Assembly (NCBI RefSeq): GCF_001557215.1
Contig: NZ_LSJM01000310.1
Coordinates: 1-33,001 of the forward strand
From: Sphingomonas sp. CCH9-E2
GTDB lineage: Bacteria; Pseudomonadota; Alphaproteobacteria; Sphingomonadales; Sphingomonadaceae
DNA length: 33,001 nt
Reading direction: 5' to 3'
The notes below the pieces were generated by a model. That model ran no database searches. It worked only from the letters and a program-made list of their open reading frames with translations, and had not been told where the DNA came from. Made by a program: the position numbers and the translations under genes. Within the stretch, counting starts at the first letter, position 1, and each line of letters starts with the position of its first letter. Positions 9,654 to 17,714 of the stretch are shown piece by piece.

Positions 9654-11039
9654 ATGAAGACCCTCGCCGATCCGACCAGCATCCTTACGCGCGAACTGGC
9701 GGCGATCCGCACCGCATTCCAGGTGCCCGACGGCTTTCCGCCCGATGTCCTTGCAGCAGCGGAACGCGCGACGACCCGAACGCCAACCGATCACGCCGAC
9801 TGGACCGGCCGCCCCTTCGTCACGCTCGATCCCGCCGGATCGACCGACCTCGATCAGGCATTCGCAATCGAGGCCGTCGGGGACACGTTCGTCCTGCATT
9901 ATGCGATTGCGGATATCGGCTGGTTCGTCGATCCTGACGGCCCGATCGCCGACGAAGCGTGGCGGCGCGGCGAGACATTATATCTGCCCGATGGCAAGGC
10001 CAGCCTCTACCCGCCAATCCTGTCGCAGGGCGCGGCCAGCCTGCTGCCGGATGGCCCGTGCCCGGCAATCATATTCAGCATCCGGGTCGATGCGGAGGGT
10101 GCAGTGGCGCTCGACGCAGTGACCCGCGCGGTGATCCGCAGCCGCGCCAAGCTCGCTTATGCCAGCGTCACCGACGCCGACCTGCCCCCGGCCTTCACCG
10201 CGCTGACCGACCGGCTGATCCGGGCGGAGGCGGCGCGCGGGGCGGCGCGGATCGATCCCCCGGAGCAGGAAGTGGCGCATGACGCCGAGGGCCGCCTGAC
10301 GCTGACCTTTCGCACCCGCCATGCCAGCGAGGACCGCAACGCCGCGCTCTCGCTCGCCTGCAATATGGCGGTGGCGCGCGTGTTGATGGCGCATGAAACC
10401 GGGCTGTTCAGGGTCATGGACGAGCCCGATGAGCGCGCCGTAGCCCGGCTCCGACTGACGGCGCGCGCGCTCGGCATCGATTGGCCGGGCAATGCGACGC
10501 TCACCCAGATCGAACGCACACGCGACCCGGCGAACCCGCGCCACGCCACGCTGATGCTGGCGATTCGCCGCGCAGGGAATGGTGCCAGCTATCGTGGCTT
10601 TGCCTCAGACGAGACGCCGTGGCACGCAGCCGTCGCCGCCCCCTATGCCCACGCCACCGCGCCGCTGCGTCGTCTGGCCGATCGCTATGTGGTCGAGGCG
10701 GCGCTGGCCGTCGCCAATGGCCGGGCGGTGCCGGCGCATGTCGCGGCGGCCTTGCCACGCCTGCCCAAGGTCATGGCCCGTGCCGATAGCCGTGCCGGCC
10801 AGATCGACCGCGCCGTGGTCGGCATGGCCGAGGCAGCTTTGCTGTCCGGCCGCGAAGGCGAGGTGTTCGACGCAGTGGTGACGGGCATCGAAGCGCGCGG
10901 CGCGGACATCCAGCTCTGCGACCTCCCCGTCACCGCCCGGCTCGATCCCGCCGGACTGGCCCCCGGCGACCGCATCGCCATCCGACTCACCGGCACCGAC
11001 GTTGCCCGGCGCAGCGTCGCATTTACACTGATGCCCTGA
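9654..11039 (+). CDS. RNB-domain ribonuclease (RNase II/R-like)
   Basis: This 461-residue protein has the RNB exoribonuclease core without the long cold-shock domains of full-size RNase R. The metal-binding motif is DPAGSTDLDQA at residues 59-69. Compared with E. coli RNase II (D201, D207, D209, D210), the first three aspartates align with D59, D65 and D67, while the last position is Q68. 'YAHATAPLRRLADRYVVEA' near residue 330 carries the conserved RNB arginines. The final 60 residues look like a small S1-type barrel. It is a 3'-5' RNA exonuclease by family. The Gln may be normal for this short subfamily. Whether it is active is unproven. Confidence 0.85.
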   Translation: MKTLADPTSILTRELAAIRTAFQVPDGFPPDVLAAAERATTRTPTDHADWTGRPFVTLDPAGSTDLDQAFAIEAVGDTFVLHYAIADIGWFVDPDGPIADEAWRRGETLYLPDGKASLYPPILSQGAASLLPDGPCPAIIFSIRVDAEGAVALDAVTRAVIRSRAKLAYASVTDADLPPAFTALTDRLIRAEAARGAARIDPPEQEVAHDAEGRLTLTFRTRHASEDRNAALSLACNMAVARVLMAHETGLFRVMDEPDERAVARLRLTARALGIDWPGNATLTQIERTRDPANPRHATLMLAIRRAGNGASYRGFASDETPWHAAVAAPYAHATAPLRRLADRYVVEAALAVANGRAVPAHVAAALPRLPKVMARADSRAGQIDRAVVGMAEAALLSGREGEVFDAVVTGIEARGADIQLCDLPVTARLDPAGLAPGDRIAIRLTGTDVARRSVAFTLMP

Positions 11040-11145
11040 CCAAGCTACCGGACGAGCGACCGAATTCGGCGCGCTACGCAAAAATCCCTGGCGCAGTTAA
11101 CCATCCGCCGCTTGCCCGTCCTAAGATGGGCGGGTGGAGACACTG

Positions 11146-11898
11146 ATGCAGACCGAAACGACCCTTTCCCCGGCCATGGCCGAACCGGACTTCAACCTGA
11201 CCATGGCGTTCCAGCCCGTCTGGGATGCCCGGCTGGGAGAGGTCTATGCCTATGAAGCGCTGGTGCGCGGACCCAAGGGCGAGTCTGCGCGCGAGGTGAT
11301 CGATTCGATCCAGCCGGCCGACCGCTATGCATTCGACCAGCAATGCCGCGTTGCCGCGATCAAACAGGCGGTCGCCGCGGGCATCCTGAAGGTGCCTGCG
11401 CTGCTGTCGATCAACTTCTTCCCCGATGTCATCACCGATCCCTTTGCCGACAGTGCACGGACGATGCGCGTCGCCAAGGAAACCGGCCTGCCGCCCGAAC
11501 GGCTGATGTTCGAATTTGCCGAGCATGACCGGCTCGACGGCTGCCGCATGGCCGAAACGATCGAGGCACATCGCAAGATGCACATGCAGACTGCGTTCGA
11601 CGATTTCGGATCGGGCGATGTCGGGCTGGCGCTGCTGTCGCGGTTCACGCCCGACGCGATCAAGCTCGATCCCGTTCTGATTCGCGGCCTGTCGACCAGC
11701 TGGTCGCGCCGGCTGCTGGTCGAAAAGATGATCGAAATGGCGCGGTTGCGCGCGGTGCGGCTGATCGCGGAAGGCGTCGAAACCCGCGCCGATTACGACA
11801 AGCTGCTCGCGCTCGGCGTGCGCTATTTCCAGGGCTATTACATTGCGCGACCGCAGATCGGCGTGCTCGAGCAGCCCAAGCTGCGCCCGGCTGCCTGA
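11146..11898 (+). CDS. EAL-domain cyclic-di-GMP phosphodiesterase
   Basis: This 250-residue stand-alone EAL domain has no GGDEF, PAS or membrane segment. The EAL motif is intact at residues 37-39 ('YEALVRG'). Other catalytic residues are visible in 'SINFFPD' (Asn), 'FEFAEHD' (Glu), 'DDFGSG' (Asp pair), 'IKLDP' (Lys), 'AEGVET' (Glu) and 'QGYY' (Gln). It is therefore predicted to hydrolyse c-di-GMP. An upstream GTG at 11134 is in frame, but the ATG at 11146 has GGAGA five bases ahead, so I prefer it. It is followed by trmB with a 68-bp gap. Confidence 0.9.
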   Translation: MQTETTLSPAMAEPDFNLTMAFQPVWDARLGEVYAYEALVRGPKGESAREVIDSIQPADRYAFDQQCRVAAIKQAVAAGILKVPALLSINFFPDVITDPFADSARTMRVAKETGLPPERLMFEFAEHDRLDGCRMAETIEAHRKMHMQTAFDDFGSGDVGLALLSRFTPDAIKLDPVLIRGLSTSWSRRLLVEKMIEMARLRAVRLIAEGVETRADYDKLLALGVRYFQGYYIARPQIGVLEQPKLRPAA

Positions 11899-11966
11899 AG
11901 CCGGTTGCCCGGTTCAGCAACGCTGAAACCTTGCCCCGTCCGATGTGCTGGGCCAAGGGGCTGGCG

Positions 11967-12647
11967 ATGAACGATCCGAGTACGATCCGCCGCCTCTATG
12001 GCCGCGCCAAGGGACATAAGCTGCGCGCCGGTCAGCAGGCGCTGGTCGACGAAGCCTTGCCGCGCGTCGCGGTCCCCAGCGACGGTCCCCTCGATTCGAT
12101 GCGACTGTTCGGGGACGATCGTCCGTTGGAGGTCGAAATCGGCTTTGGCGCGGGCGAGCATCTGGCGGGGCAGGCGGCAATGCGTCCGAACCACGGCTTT
12201 ATCGGCTGCGAGCCCTTCCTGAACGGCGTGGTCGGCGCGCTGGGCCATATCCGCGATGACAGTCTTACCAATGTCCGGCTTCACATGGGCGACGCGCTGG
12301 ATGTGATCGAGCGGTTGCCCGATGCCAGCCTCGACCGCGTCTATCTGCTCCACCCCGATCCCTGGCGCAAAGCGCGCCACGCCAAGCGCCGCATGGTCAA
12401 TCATGGTCCGCTCGATCTGATCGCGGCGAAGCTCAAGCCCGGCGCGGAGTTCCGGCTGGGCACCGACGATCCGACCTATTGCCGCTGGTCGATGATGGTG
12501 ATGAACCAGCGCCGCGATTTCGCGTGGCAGGCGCGCGTGGCGAAGGACTTCCTGACCCGCCCCGACGACTGGCCCGAGACGCGCTACGAGCGCAAGGCGC
12601 GGCGCCAGGGGCATGAGGTCTGGTATTTCCGCTATCTGCGGGTCTGA
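11967..12647 (+). CDS. trmB: tRNA (guanine-N7)-methyltransferase TrmB
   Basis: TrmB methylates G46 in the variable loop of tRNAs using S-adenosylmethionine. The 226-residue product has 'VEIGFGAGEHLAGQA' (SAM-binding motif I), 'GCEPFLNGV', 'HPDPWRKARHAKRRMVN' (the family hallmark) and a 'YERKARRQGHEVWYFRY' C-terminus. The frame is open from a TTG at 11931, but the ATG at 11967 has AAGGGG six bases ahead and gives the normal length. trmB follows metK in many alphaproteobacteria; here an RNB nuclease and an EAL gene lie between them. Confidence 0.95.
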   Translation: MNDPSTIRRLYGRAKGHKLRAGQQALVDEALPRVAVPSDGPLDSMRLFGDDRPLEVEIGFGAGEHLAGQAAMRPNHGFIGCEPFLNGVVGALGHIRDDSLTNVRLHMGDALDVIERLPDASLDRVYLLHPDPWRKARHAKRRMVNHGPLDLIAAKLKPGAEFRLGTDDPTYCRWSMMVMNQRRDFAWQARVAKDFLTRPDDWPETRYERKARRQGHEVWYFRYLRV

Positions 12648-12693
12648 GCGCGCGCTTGACCCACGGCGTGCAGTCGTGGCACTGCGCGCGCTC
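12646..12693 (+). terminator. long GC-rich stem-loop after trmB
   Basis: GAGCGCGCGC (12646-12655) and GCGCGCGCTC (12684-12693) are perfectly complementary over 10 bp. CCACG/CGTGG inside the loop can form a second stem. It begins within the trmB stop codon. There is no T-run, so it may be a weak terminator or an mRNA 3'-end stabiliser rather than a classical terminator. Confidence 0.4.
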
Positions 12694-12742
12694 ACCCGGT
12701 GCGTCCGGGGCGCCTTTGACGGCGGCCATGCGGCCAGAGCGG

Positions 12743-12816
12743 GCGGGTATAGCACAATGGTAGTGCAGCAGCCTTCCAAGCTGAATACGCGGGTTCGATT
12801 CCCGCTACCCGCTCCA
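12743..12816 (+). tRNA. tRNA-Gly(TCC)
   Basis: The 74-nt cloverleaf has acceptor arms GCGGGTA and TACCCGC, discriminator T and an encoded CCA. The D arm is GCAC-AATGGTA-GTGC. The anticodon loop CTTCCAA has anticodon TCC at 12775-12777. The T arm is GCGGG-TTCGATT-CCCGC. The TCC anticodon reads GGA and possibly GGG. The outermost anticodon-stem pair is a G/A mismatch, which I consider tolerable given the rest of the fold. Confidence 0.97.
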
Positions 12817-12900
12817 GCCGCTACATGATTCGGTAAATGTGCGGATTTACGGAGAGATCGCAACGCGATACCCGCGATGCGATTCGGGGGAATCTCACAC

Positions 12901-13125
12901 ATGGCGAAGTTCGGGGACTTGATCGCGTCCTATGGCCAGCCGCTCGCGCTGGTCGCGGTCCTTGCGGTGGTGATGCTTGCACTTGTCTGGCGCGCCCGCG
13001 AGCGGCGTATCCGGCGCGAGCAGCGGCGCGTGCGCAGGCTGGCGCGGCAGCGCGTGTGGGATTGGCTGATGCTGCGACCCCAAGTCCGGCGCCTGACCCA
13101 TCAGCCCAAGGACGATCAGATCTGA
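12901..13125 (+). CDS. small single-span membrane protein, unknown function
   Basis: This 74-residue product has a short polar N-terminus, one strong transmembrane helix (about residues 12-31, 'PLALVAVLAVVMLALVW'), then a very basic Arg-rich tail ('RARERRIRREQRRVRRLARQR'). The positive-inside rule puts the tail in the cytoplasm, where it could form a helix contacting RNA, DNA or lipid head groups. GGGGGA lies upstream of the ATG. A TTG at 12877 would add 8 residues. It sits between two tRNA genes and I recognise no family. Confidence 0.55.
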   Translation: MAKFGDLIASYGQPLALVAVLAVVMLALVWRARERRIRREQRRVRRLARQRVWDWLMLRPQVRRLTHQPKDDQI

Positions 13126-13143
13126 TCGCCGCGAGCCAAGATA

Positions 13144-13230
13144 TGGTGGAAGGGACTGGATTCGAACCAGTGTACGGGAAACCCGGGCAGATTTACAGTC
13201 TGCTGCCTTTAACCACTCGGCCACCCTTCC
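13144..13230 (-). tRNA. tRNA-Tyr(GTA)
   Basis: On the minus strand the 87-nt gene begins GGAAGGG and ends CCCTTCC-A-CCA with encoded CCA. The anticodon loop contains GTA (complement TAC at 13194-13196). A long variable arm typical of bacterial tRNA-Tyr follows, then the T arm with GGTTCGAATCC. It is divergent from rlmB, a neighbourhood I recall as recurrent in alphaproteobacteria. Confidence 0.97.
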
Positions 13231-13324
13231 ATGCGGCACGCCGAAGCGAGTGCGCGCCAATGCCGAAGCGACGCGGCGCTGTCAACGCCTTGCGCAGCCG
13301 AATTGTGCCGCCTAGCGTTTCCCG

Positions 13325-14083
13325 ATGAGTAAGGGACTTCGGCGCGGGCATCGCCCATCGGGCACTATGGGCAACAGCAACCGTCCCCGCTTCTGGGGCC
13401 GGCACGCCGTAATCGCGGCGCTGGCCAATCCCGAGCGGCGCGTGCGCAAGGTGTGGGGCACGCGGGAGGCGCTGGCGGCGCTGGAGCTGCCCCCGGTGCT
13501 TCCGATCACCTATGCCGATGTTGCCGATCTTGCGCGCATGGTGCCGTCCGACGCGCCGCATCAGGGCATCGTGATCGAGGTCGACCCGCTCGAGGAGATC
13601 TGGCTCGGCGACTTGCTGGAGCAGGGCGCGAATGACCGTCGCCCTTTGCTGGTGCTCGACCATGTCACCGATCCGCACAATGTCGGCGCGATCCTGCGCT
13701 CGGCCGCCGCGTTCGATGCGCTCGGCATCGTGACGCAGGACCGCCATGCCCCGCCCGAATCGGGAGCGCTGGCGCGCGCGGCATCGGGTGCGCTCGAGCT
13801 GGTGCCATGGGTGCGGGTGGTGAACCTCGCCCGTTCGCTCGACGAGATCGGCGAAGCGGGATTCTGGCGGATCGGCCTGGCGGGCGAGGCCAAGGGGACG
13901 CTGGCCGAAGTGATGGGCGACACCCGCCCCGCGCTGGTTCTCGGTGCCGAAGGTGAGGGGATGCGCCACAATACGGCGGCGCATTGCGACGAGCTTGCGC
14001 GCCTGCCCATTTCGCCGCGGGTCGAGAGCCTCAACGTATCCAACGCGGCAGCGATCGCGCTATACGCCGCCATCTCGCGCTGA
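13325..14083 (+). CDS. rlmB: 23S rRNA (guanosine-2'-O)-methyltransferase RlmB-like (SpoU family)
   Basis: This 252-residue SpoU/TrmH-family (SPOUT) methyltransferase has an N-terminal substrate-binding domain ('FWGRHAVIAAL' start) and the trefoil-knot motifs 'LDHVTDPHNVGAILRSA' (motif 1), 'LVLGAEGEGM' (motif 2) and 'ESLNVSNAAAIALY' (motif 3). RlmB modifies G2251 in the 23S rRNA P loop. The ribosome binding site at the ATG is weak. A second in-frame ATG at 13367 would remove a poorly conserved N-terminus. The RlmB assignment within SpoU is by overall resemblance; TrmH-like activity is less likely. Confidence 0.88.
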   Translation: MSKGLRRGHRPSGTMGNSNRPRFWGRHAVIAALANPERRVRKVWGTREALAALELPPVLPITYADVADLARMVPSDAPHQGIVIEVDPLEEIWLGDLLEQGANDRRPLLVLDHVTDPHNVGAILRSAAAFDALGIVTQDRHAPPESGALARAASGALELVPWVRVVNLARSLDEIGEAGFWRIGLAGEAKGTLAEVMGDTRPALVLGAEGEGMRHNTAAHCDELARLPISPRVESLNVSNAAAIALYAAISR

Positions 14084-14115
14084 CCCGGATGGGCGCGCCA
14101 ACGGGGAGTGAGGCG

Positions 14116-14883
14116 ATGTTCGAACGGTTCAAGGGGATTGCGCTGGCGATTCTGGCCCCGGTGCTGCTGGTGGGCTGCGCCTTCAGCCCGGGCAAGTTCA
14201 CCTCCACCCTCACCATCCTCGCGGATCGCAGCTTCACCTTCAGCTATCAGGGTGAGGTGATTGCAGTCGATCTCGCGAGCGAGATGGCCAAGGGCATGGG
14301 CGACGCGTTCAAAGGGCTGGGTGACGACGACGACAAGAAAAAGAAGACCACCACCGCCTGGCTGCGCGACGCCACCTGGCAGGACGAGGACGGTGCCGCC
14401 ACGGACGGGGACAGCGCCAAGGACGATGCCGAGGAGGCGGCCAAGAAGGAGGCCAAGTTCAAGGCGATTGCGGAGGCGCTGACCAAGGAAGCCGGGTATC
14501 GCTCGGTCGTCTACAAGGGCGACGGCGTGTTCGTGGTGGACTACCAGATCAGCGGGGCACTGACCCATGGCTTCATGTGGCCGTTCAACGTCGATGCCGA
14601 GGTGATCTTCCCCTTCGTCGTGGTCGAACTGCGCGGCGCGGACATCGTGCGGGTCAAGGCGCCGGCATTCGGCGACAGCGATTCGGCGGGCAAGGGCAAG
14701 TCGGACGCGGCCAATGCCAAGCTCGACGGTACCTTCACCCTCATCACCGACGGCGAGCTGGTCAGCCAGAATAACGAGGACGGCGCAAAGACCGAGGGCA
14801 ATCGCCGCACGATCACCTGGAAGGCGACCCCGCTGAGCAAGGACGCCCCGATGGCGGTGGTAAAGGTGGCGCCGAAATCCTGA
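14116..14883 (+). CDS. lipoprotein of unknown function
   Basis: This 255-residue product has a clear lipoprotein signal: a hydrophobic stretch, then LVGC with the lipidated cysteine at residue 21. The mature domain starts with a beta-like segment ('FTSTLTILADRSFTFSYQGEV'). A highly charged Asp/Lys/Glu-rich linker (about residues 70-120, including DDDDKKKK) is followed by a second folded part. The frame is open from further upstream, but the ATG at 14116 is preceded by GGGGAGTGAGG and gives the signal peptide. I know no function. It converges on the ferredoxin gene with a 22-bp gap. Confidence 0.85.
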   Translation: MFERFKGIALAILAPVLLVGCAFSPGKFTSTLTILADRSFTFSYQGEVIAVDLASEMAKGMGDAFKGLGDDDDKKKKTTTAWLRDATWQDEDGAATDGDSAKDDAEEAAKKEAKFKAIAEALTKEAGYRSVVYKGDGVFVVDYQISGALTHGFMWPFNVDAEVIFPFVVVELRGADIVRVKAPAFGDSDSAGKGKSDAANAKLDGTFTLITDGELVSQNNEDGAKTEGNRRTITWKATPLSKDAPMAVVKVAPKS

Positions 14884-14905
14884 TCGGATTGCGGCGCCCC
14901 CCGCT

Positions 14906-15223
14906 TCAATCCTCGGCTGCGATCGTGACCTTCAGCCCGTCCAGCGCCGAGGTGAACTGGATCTGGCACGACAGGCGCGAGGTGTCGGTGCGGTCGGACG
15001 AGCTGTCGAGCAGATCGTTCTCATCCTCGCTCATCGGCGGCAGTTTGGCCGCAAATTCCGGATCGACATGGATGTGGCAGGTCGCGCACGAGCAGCAACC
15101 GCCGCACAGAGCGAGCAGTTCGTCGAACCCGTTGTCCCGGATCACTTCCATGACGCTCAGGCCCACTTCGCCCTCCACTTCGCGTTCTTCTCCTGCGCGC
15201 GTGACGACGATAAGCTTGGGCAT
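14906..15223 (-). CDS. 2Fe-2S ferredoxin (adrenodoxin/Fdx type)
   Basis: This 105-residue electron carrier has the vertebrate/ISC-type ferredoxin fold. The cluster ligands read [10 protein letters not shown] (CX5CX2C) at about residues 40-49, with the fourth Cys in 'RLSCQI' near 85. An extra Cys lies inside the X5 loop. The acidic stretch '[10 protein letters not shown]' is the usual partner-docking helix. GGAGAAG precedes the ATG. Possible partners are cytochrome P450s, ring-hydroxylating oxygenases or Fe-S assembly; no isc or suf genes are adjacent, so its partner is unknown. It is divergent from the glycosylase gene. Confidence 0.93.
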   Translation of the reverse strand: MPKLIVVTRAGEEREVEGEVGLSVMEVIRDNGFDELLALCGGCCSCATCHIHVDPEFAAKLPPMSEDENDLLDSSSDRTDTSRLSCQIQFTSALDGLKVTIAAED

Positions 15224-15286
15224 GATCTTCTCCTCCGTATTTTGCGCCCATGCCGGGGATCGGCGCGGCTTTCAAGGATTCGAACG

Positions 15287-15910
15287 ATGGGCCTGACCGC
15301 CGAACAGCTGCGCGAATCGCTCGATGCGATCGCCGCGCGTGAACCGCTGATCGCTGCGGCCGTCGCACGCGTGGGCTATCCCGAACCGCGCATCCGCGAA
15401 CCGGGCTATGAGACACTGCTGCGCACGATCGTGGGGCAGCAGGTGAGCGTCGCGGCGGCCGCGTCGATCTGGACCAAGCTGGCGGCGGGCATTGGCGACC
15501 TGACTCAGCCCGACATCGTCGCCGCCGCGCCCGACGACGCGCTGCGCGCCGCCGGCCTGTCGCGGCAAAAGGCGAGCTATGCCAAGAGCCTGGCGGATGA
15601 GGTGTCGAGCGGGAGGCTCGACCTCGCCGCGCTGCCCGCCGATGACGAGGAGGCGATCGCGCAGCTGGTGCGCGTCAAGGGGATCGGGCGCTGGTCGGCC
15701 GAAATCTATCTGCTATTCGCCGAGGGTCGCCGCGACATCTGGCCCGCCGGCGATCTGGCGGTGCAGATCGAGGTCGGGCGGATCATGGGCCATGACGAGC
15801 GCCCGTCGGAAAAGCTGACCCGCGAGATTGCCGAGGCCTGGCGCCCGCATCGCGGCGCCGCCGCAATCCTCGCGTGGCACCATTACAAGGCGGATATGGC
15901 CGCGATCTAG
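15287..15910 (+). CDS. DNA-3-methyladenine glycosylase, AlkA family
   Basis: This 207-residue HhH-GPD DNA repair glycosylase excises alkylated bases. 'TIVGQQVSVAAAASIW' is the typical N-terminal helix. The helix-hairpin-helix is 'LVRVKGIGRWSAEIYLL', and the catalytic aspartate is D156 in 'PAGDLAVQ'. It is shorter than E. coli AlkA (282) because it lacks the N-terminal domain, as is common in alphaproteobacteria. The frame is open from 15068 (antisense to ferredoxin), but the ATG at 15287 with AAGGA upstream is the natural start. Its stop codon lies in a CTAG shared with the convergent ABC gene. Confidence 0.92.
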   Translation: MGLTAEQLRESLDAIAAREPLIAAAVARVGYPEPRIREPGYETLLRTIVGQQVSVAAAASIWTKLAAGIGDLTQPDIVAAAPDDALRAAGLSRQKASYAKSLADEVSSGRLDLAALPADDEEAIAQLVRVKGIGRWSAEIYLLFAEGRRDIWPAGDLAVQIEVGRIMGHDERPSEKLTREIAEAWRPHRGAAAILAWHHYKADMAAI

Positions 15911-17601
15911 ATGAGCCTGCCGCCCTCGACGTGTAGCGCGCGGGGGCAGCGGGACAGGGTTTCCATGCGGTGCGCGACGATCAGGATCGTCGGGCGCGGT
16001 TCGAGCGCGGCGAGGCGGTCGAGCACCGCCTCCTCGCTCGCGGGATCGAGCGCGGCGGTGGCTTCGTCCAGGACCAGCAGGCGCGGGCAGCGCAGAATCG
16101 CGCGCGCAATCGCCAGCCGCTGACGCTCGCCGCCGGACAGCAGCGCGCCACGCTCGCCGATGATCGTGTCGAGACCGCGCGGCATGGCGGCGACCCGCTC
16201 GGCCGCACCGGCGATGGTCAGCGCCTCCATCAGCATCGCGTCATCGATCGCGCTGTCGCCCCAGTCGAGATTGCGGCGGACGGTATCGTGGAACAGGAAT
16301 GCGTCCTGCGGGACATAGCCGATCGCCGCGCCCCAGCCGCCGGGAGGCAGCGCCACGCCACCCACCGTTACCGTCCCCGATTGCGGGACGAGCAGGCCGG
16401 AGATCAGGTCGATCAGCGTCGTCTTGCCACCGCCCGAAGGGCCGGCGATGCCGACCAGCTCGCCCTGACCGATCTCCAGCGACACATCGGCCAGCCCCGC
16501 GCCCGACGGATGGCGATAGCTGACCGAATCGAGCCTGATCGGACCCGGCGGGAGCGCGACCGCGCCACTGCGTGCGGCGTTCGCGTCGCCGAGCTCGGAC
16601 AGTGCCGCCTGGACCGCGCCATAGCTGGCGCCTAGATGCAGCAGCTGCTGCGCCGATTGCTGCAGCTGCATCGCCAGCGGCGCCATGCGCGAAAAGATCA
16701 GCGCGAGGACAACCAATGTGGTCGGTGGCACCTGCAGCAGCACGCCGCCGGTCAGCACCCCCGCCGCGGCAAAGGCGGTGCCGATGCCGAACCAGGTCCG
16801 CGCCGTGGACTGGGCGACCATGAAGCCGCGCTGCTCCCCCGCTGCCGCGCGCTGCGCCGAATCGAATTCGGCCGCGAAGCCGAGGCTGGCATCCTGCGCC
16901 GCCGAGGCTTTGAGCCCGGCTAAGAACGAGGTGGAACTGCCCATCAGCGCGCGGTTCTTGTCGACCATGCGCGCGCCCAGTGCGGCGCTGTCGCCGCTGC
17001 GGCGATTGACCAGCAGCGCGAGCAAGCCGAGCCCACCGAGCGCGGCGATCGCGAACAGCGGTGCCAGCGCCAGCGCGACGAAAAGCTGGATGACGAGCAT
17101 CGCGACCGCCACCAGCGACATCGAGATATAGTGCGAGGCGACGCCGATCCGCGCAATATCGCTGGTCAGCAGGCTGGTGATCCGGGCATGTTCAACCCCC
17201 GCCAACCGCTCCCACGGTGCCGATGCCAGCGCGTTGACCACCGTGCCGCGCAGATCGAGCGTATAAGCGGTCTGGACATCGAACAGCGTCATGTCGCGCT
17301 TGCGCAGCACCAGCGCGCGCACCACCATCACCGCCACGAACACCGCGACCAGCGCCGCGAGCCGCGCGTTCGGATCGCTGCCCAGCCAGCCGGGCAGCCA
17401 GACCAGCGCGCTGCCGGGCGCGACGATCAGCCCGATCAGGGGCACCAGCAGCGCCAGCCCCAGCCCCTCCAGCACCGCGCCCGCCGCGACCCAGAAGACG
17501 GCGACCGCTCCGCTGCGCCCCGCCTGACGAACCAGGCTGGCGGCAAAGGCGATCGTCTGCCGTCCGGCAGCGGCTGCGGTGGGCGGTGCGGAAGCGCTCA
17601 T
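15907..17601 (-). CDS. ABC exporter half-transporter (permease fused to ATPase)
   Basis: This 564-residue protein has an N-terminal six-helix ABC transporter domain (about residues 20-310) and a C-terminal ATPase. ATPase motifs are Walker A 'GPSGGGKTT' (about 386-394), Q-loop 'YVPQDAFLFHDT', signature 'LSGGERQRLAIARA' (about 487), Walker B 'LLVLDEATAALDP' and H-loop 'IVAHRM'. It would work as a homodimer, or with a partner not seen here. It resembles lipid, peptide or drug exporters; the cargo is unknown. The open frame extends to 17739 through the divergent promoter region, so I chose the ATG at 17601, although its ribosome binding site is weak. Confidence 0.9.
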   Translation of the reverse strand: MSASAPPTAAAAGRQTIAFAASLVRQAGRSGAVAVFWVAAGAVLEGLGLALLVPLIGLIVAPGSALVWLPGWLGSDPNARLAALVAVFVAVMVVRALVLRKRDMTLFDVQTAYTLDLRGTVVNALASAPWERLAGVEHARITSLLTSDIARIGVASHYISMSLVAVAMLVIQLFVALALAPLFAIAALGGLGLLALLVNRRSGDSAALGARMVDKNRALMGSSTSFLAGLKASAAQDASLGFAAEFDSAQRAAAGEQRGFMVAQSTARTWFGIGTAFAAAGVLTGGVLLQVPPTTLVVLALIFSRMAPLAMQLQQSAQQLLHLGASYGAVQAALSELGDANAARSGAVALPPGPIRLDSVSYRHPSGAGLADVSLEIGQGELVGIAGPSGGGKTTLIDLISGLLVPQSGTVTVGGVALPPGGWGAAIGYVPQDAFLFHDTVRRNLDWGDSAIDDAMLMEALTIAGAAERVAAMPRGLDTIIGERGALLSGGERQRLAIARAILRCPRLLVLDEATAALDPASEEAVLDRLAALEPRPTILIVAHRMETLSRCPRALHVEGGRLI

Positions 17602-17714
17602 GCCGGTGCTTGTGCCGTGCTTTGCGCAAAGGGCAACCGACTTTGCGCGGCGCGGACTGGAAACCGGCGTTGCACTGCGCCAATAGGGGGCACGCCAACC
17701 GGAGATGAAGACCC

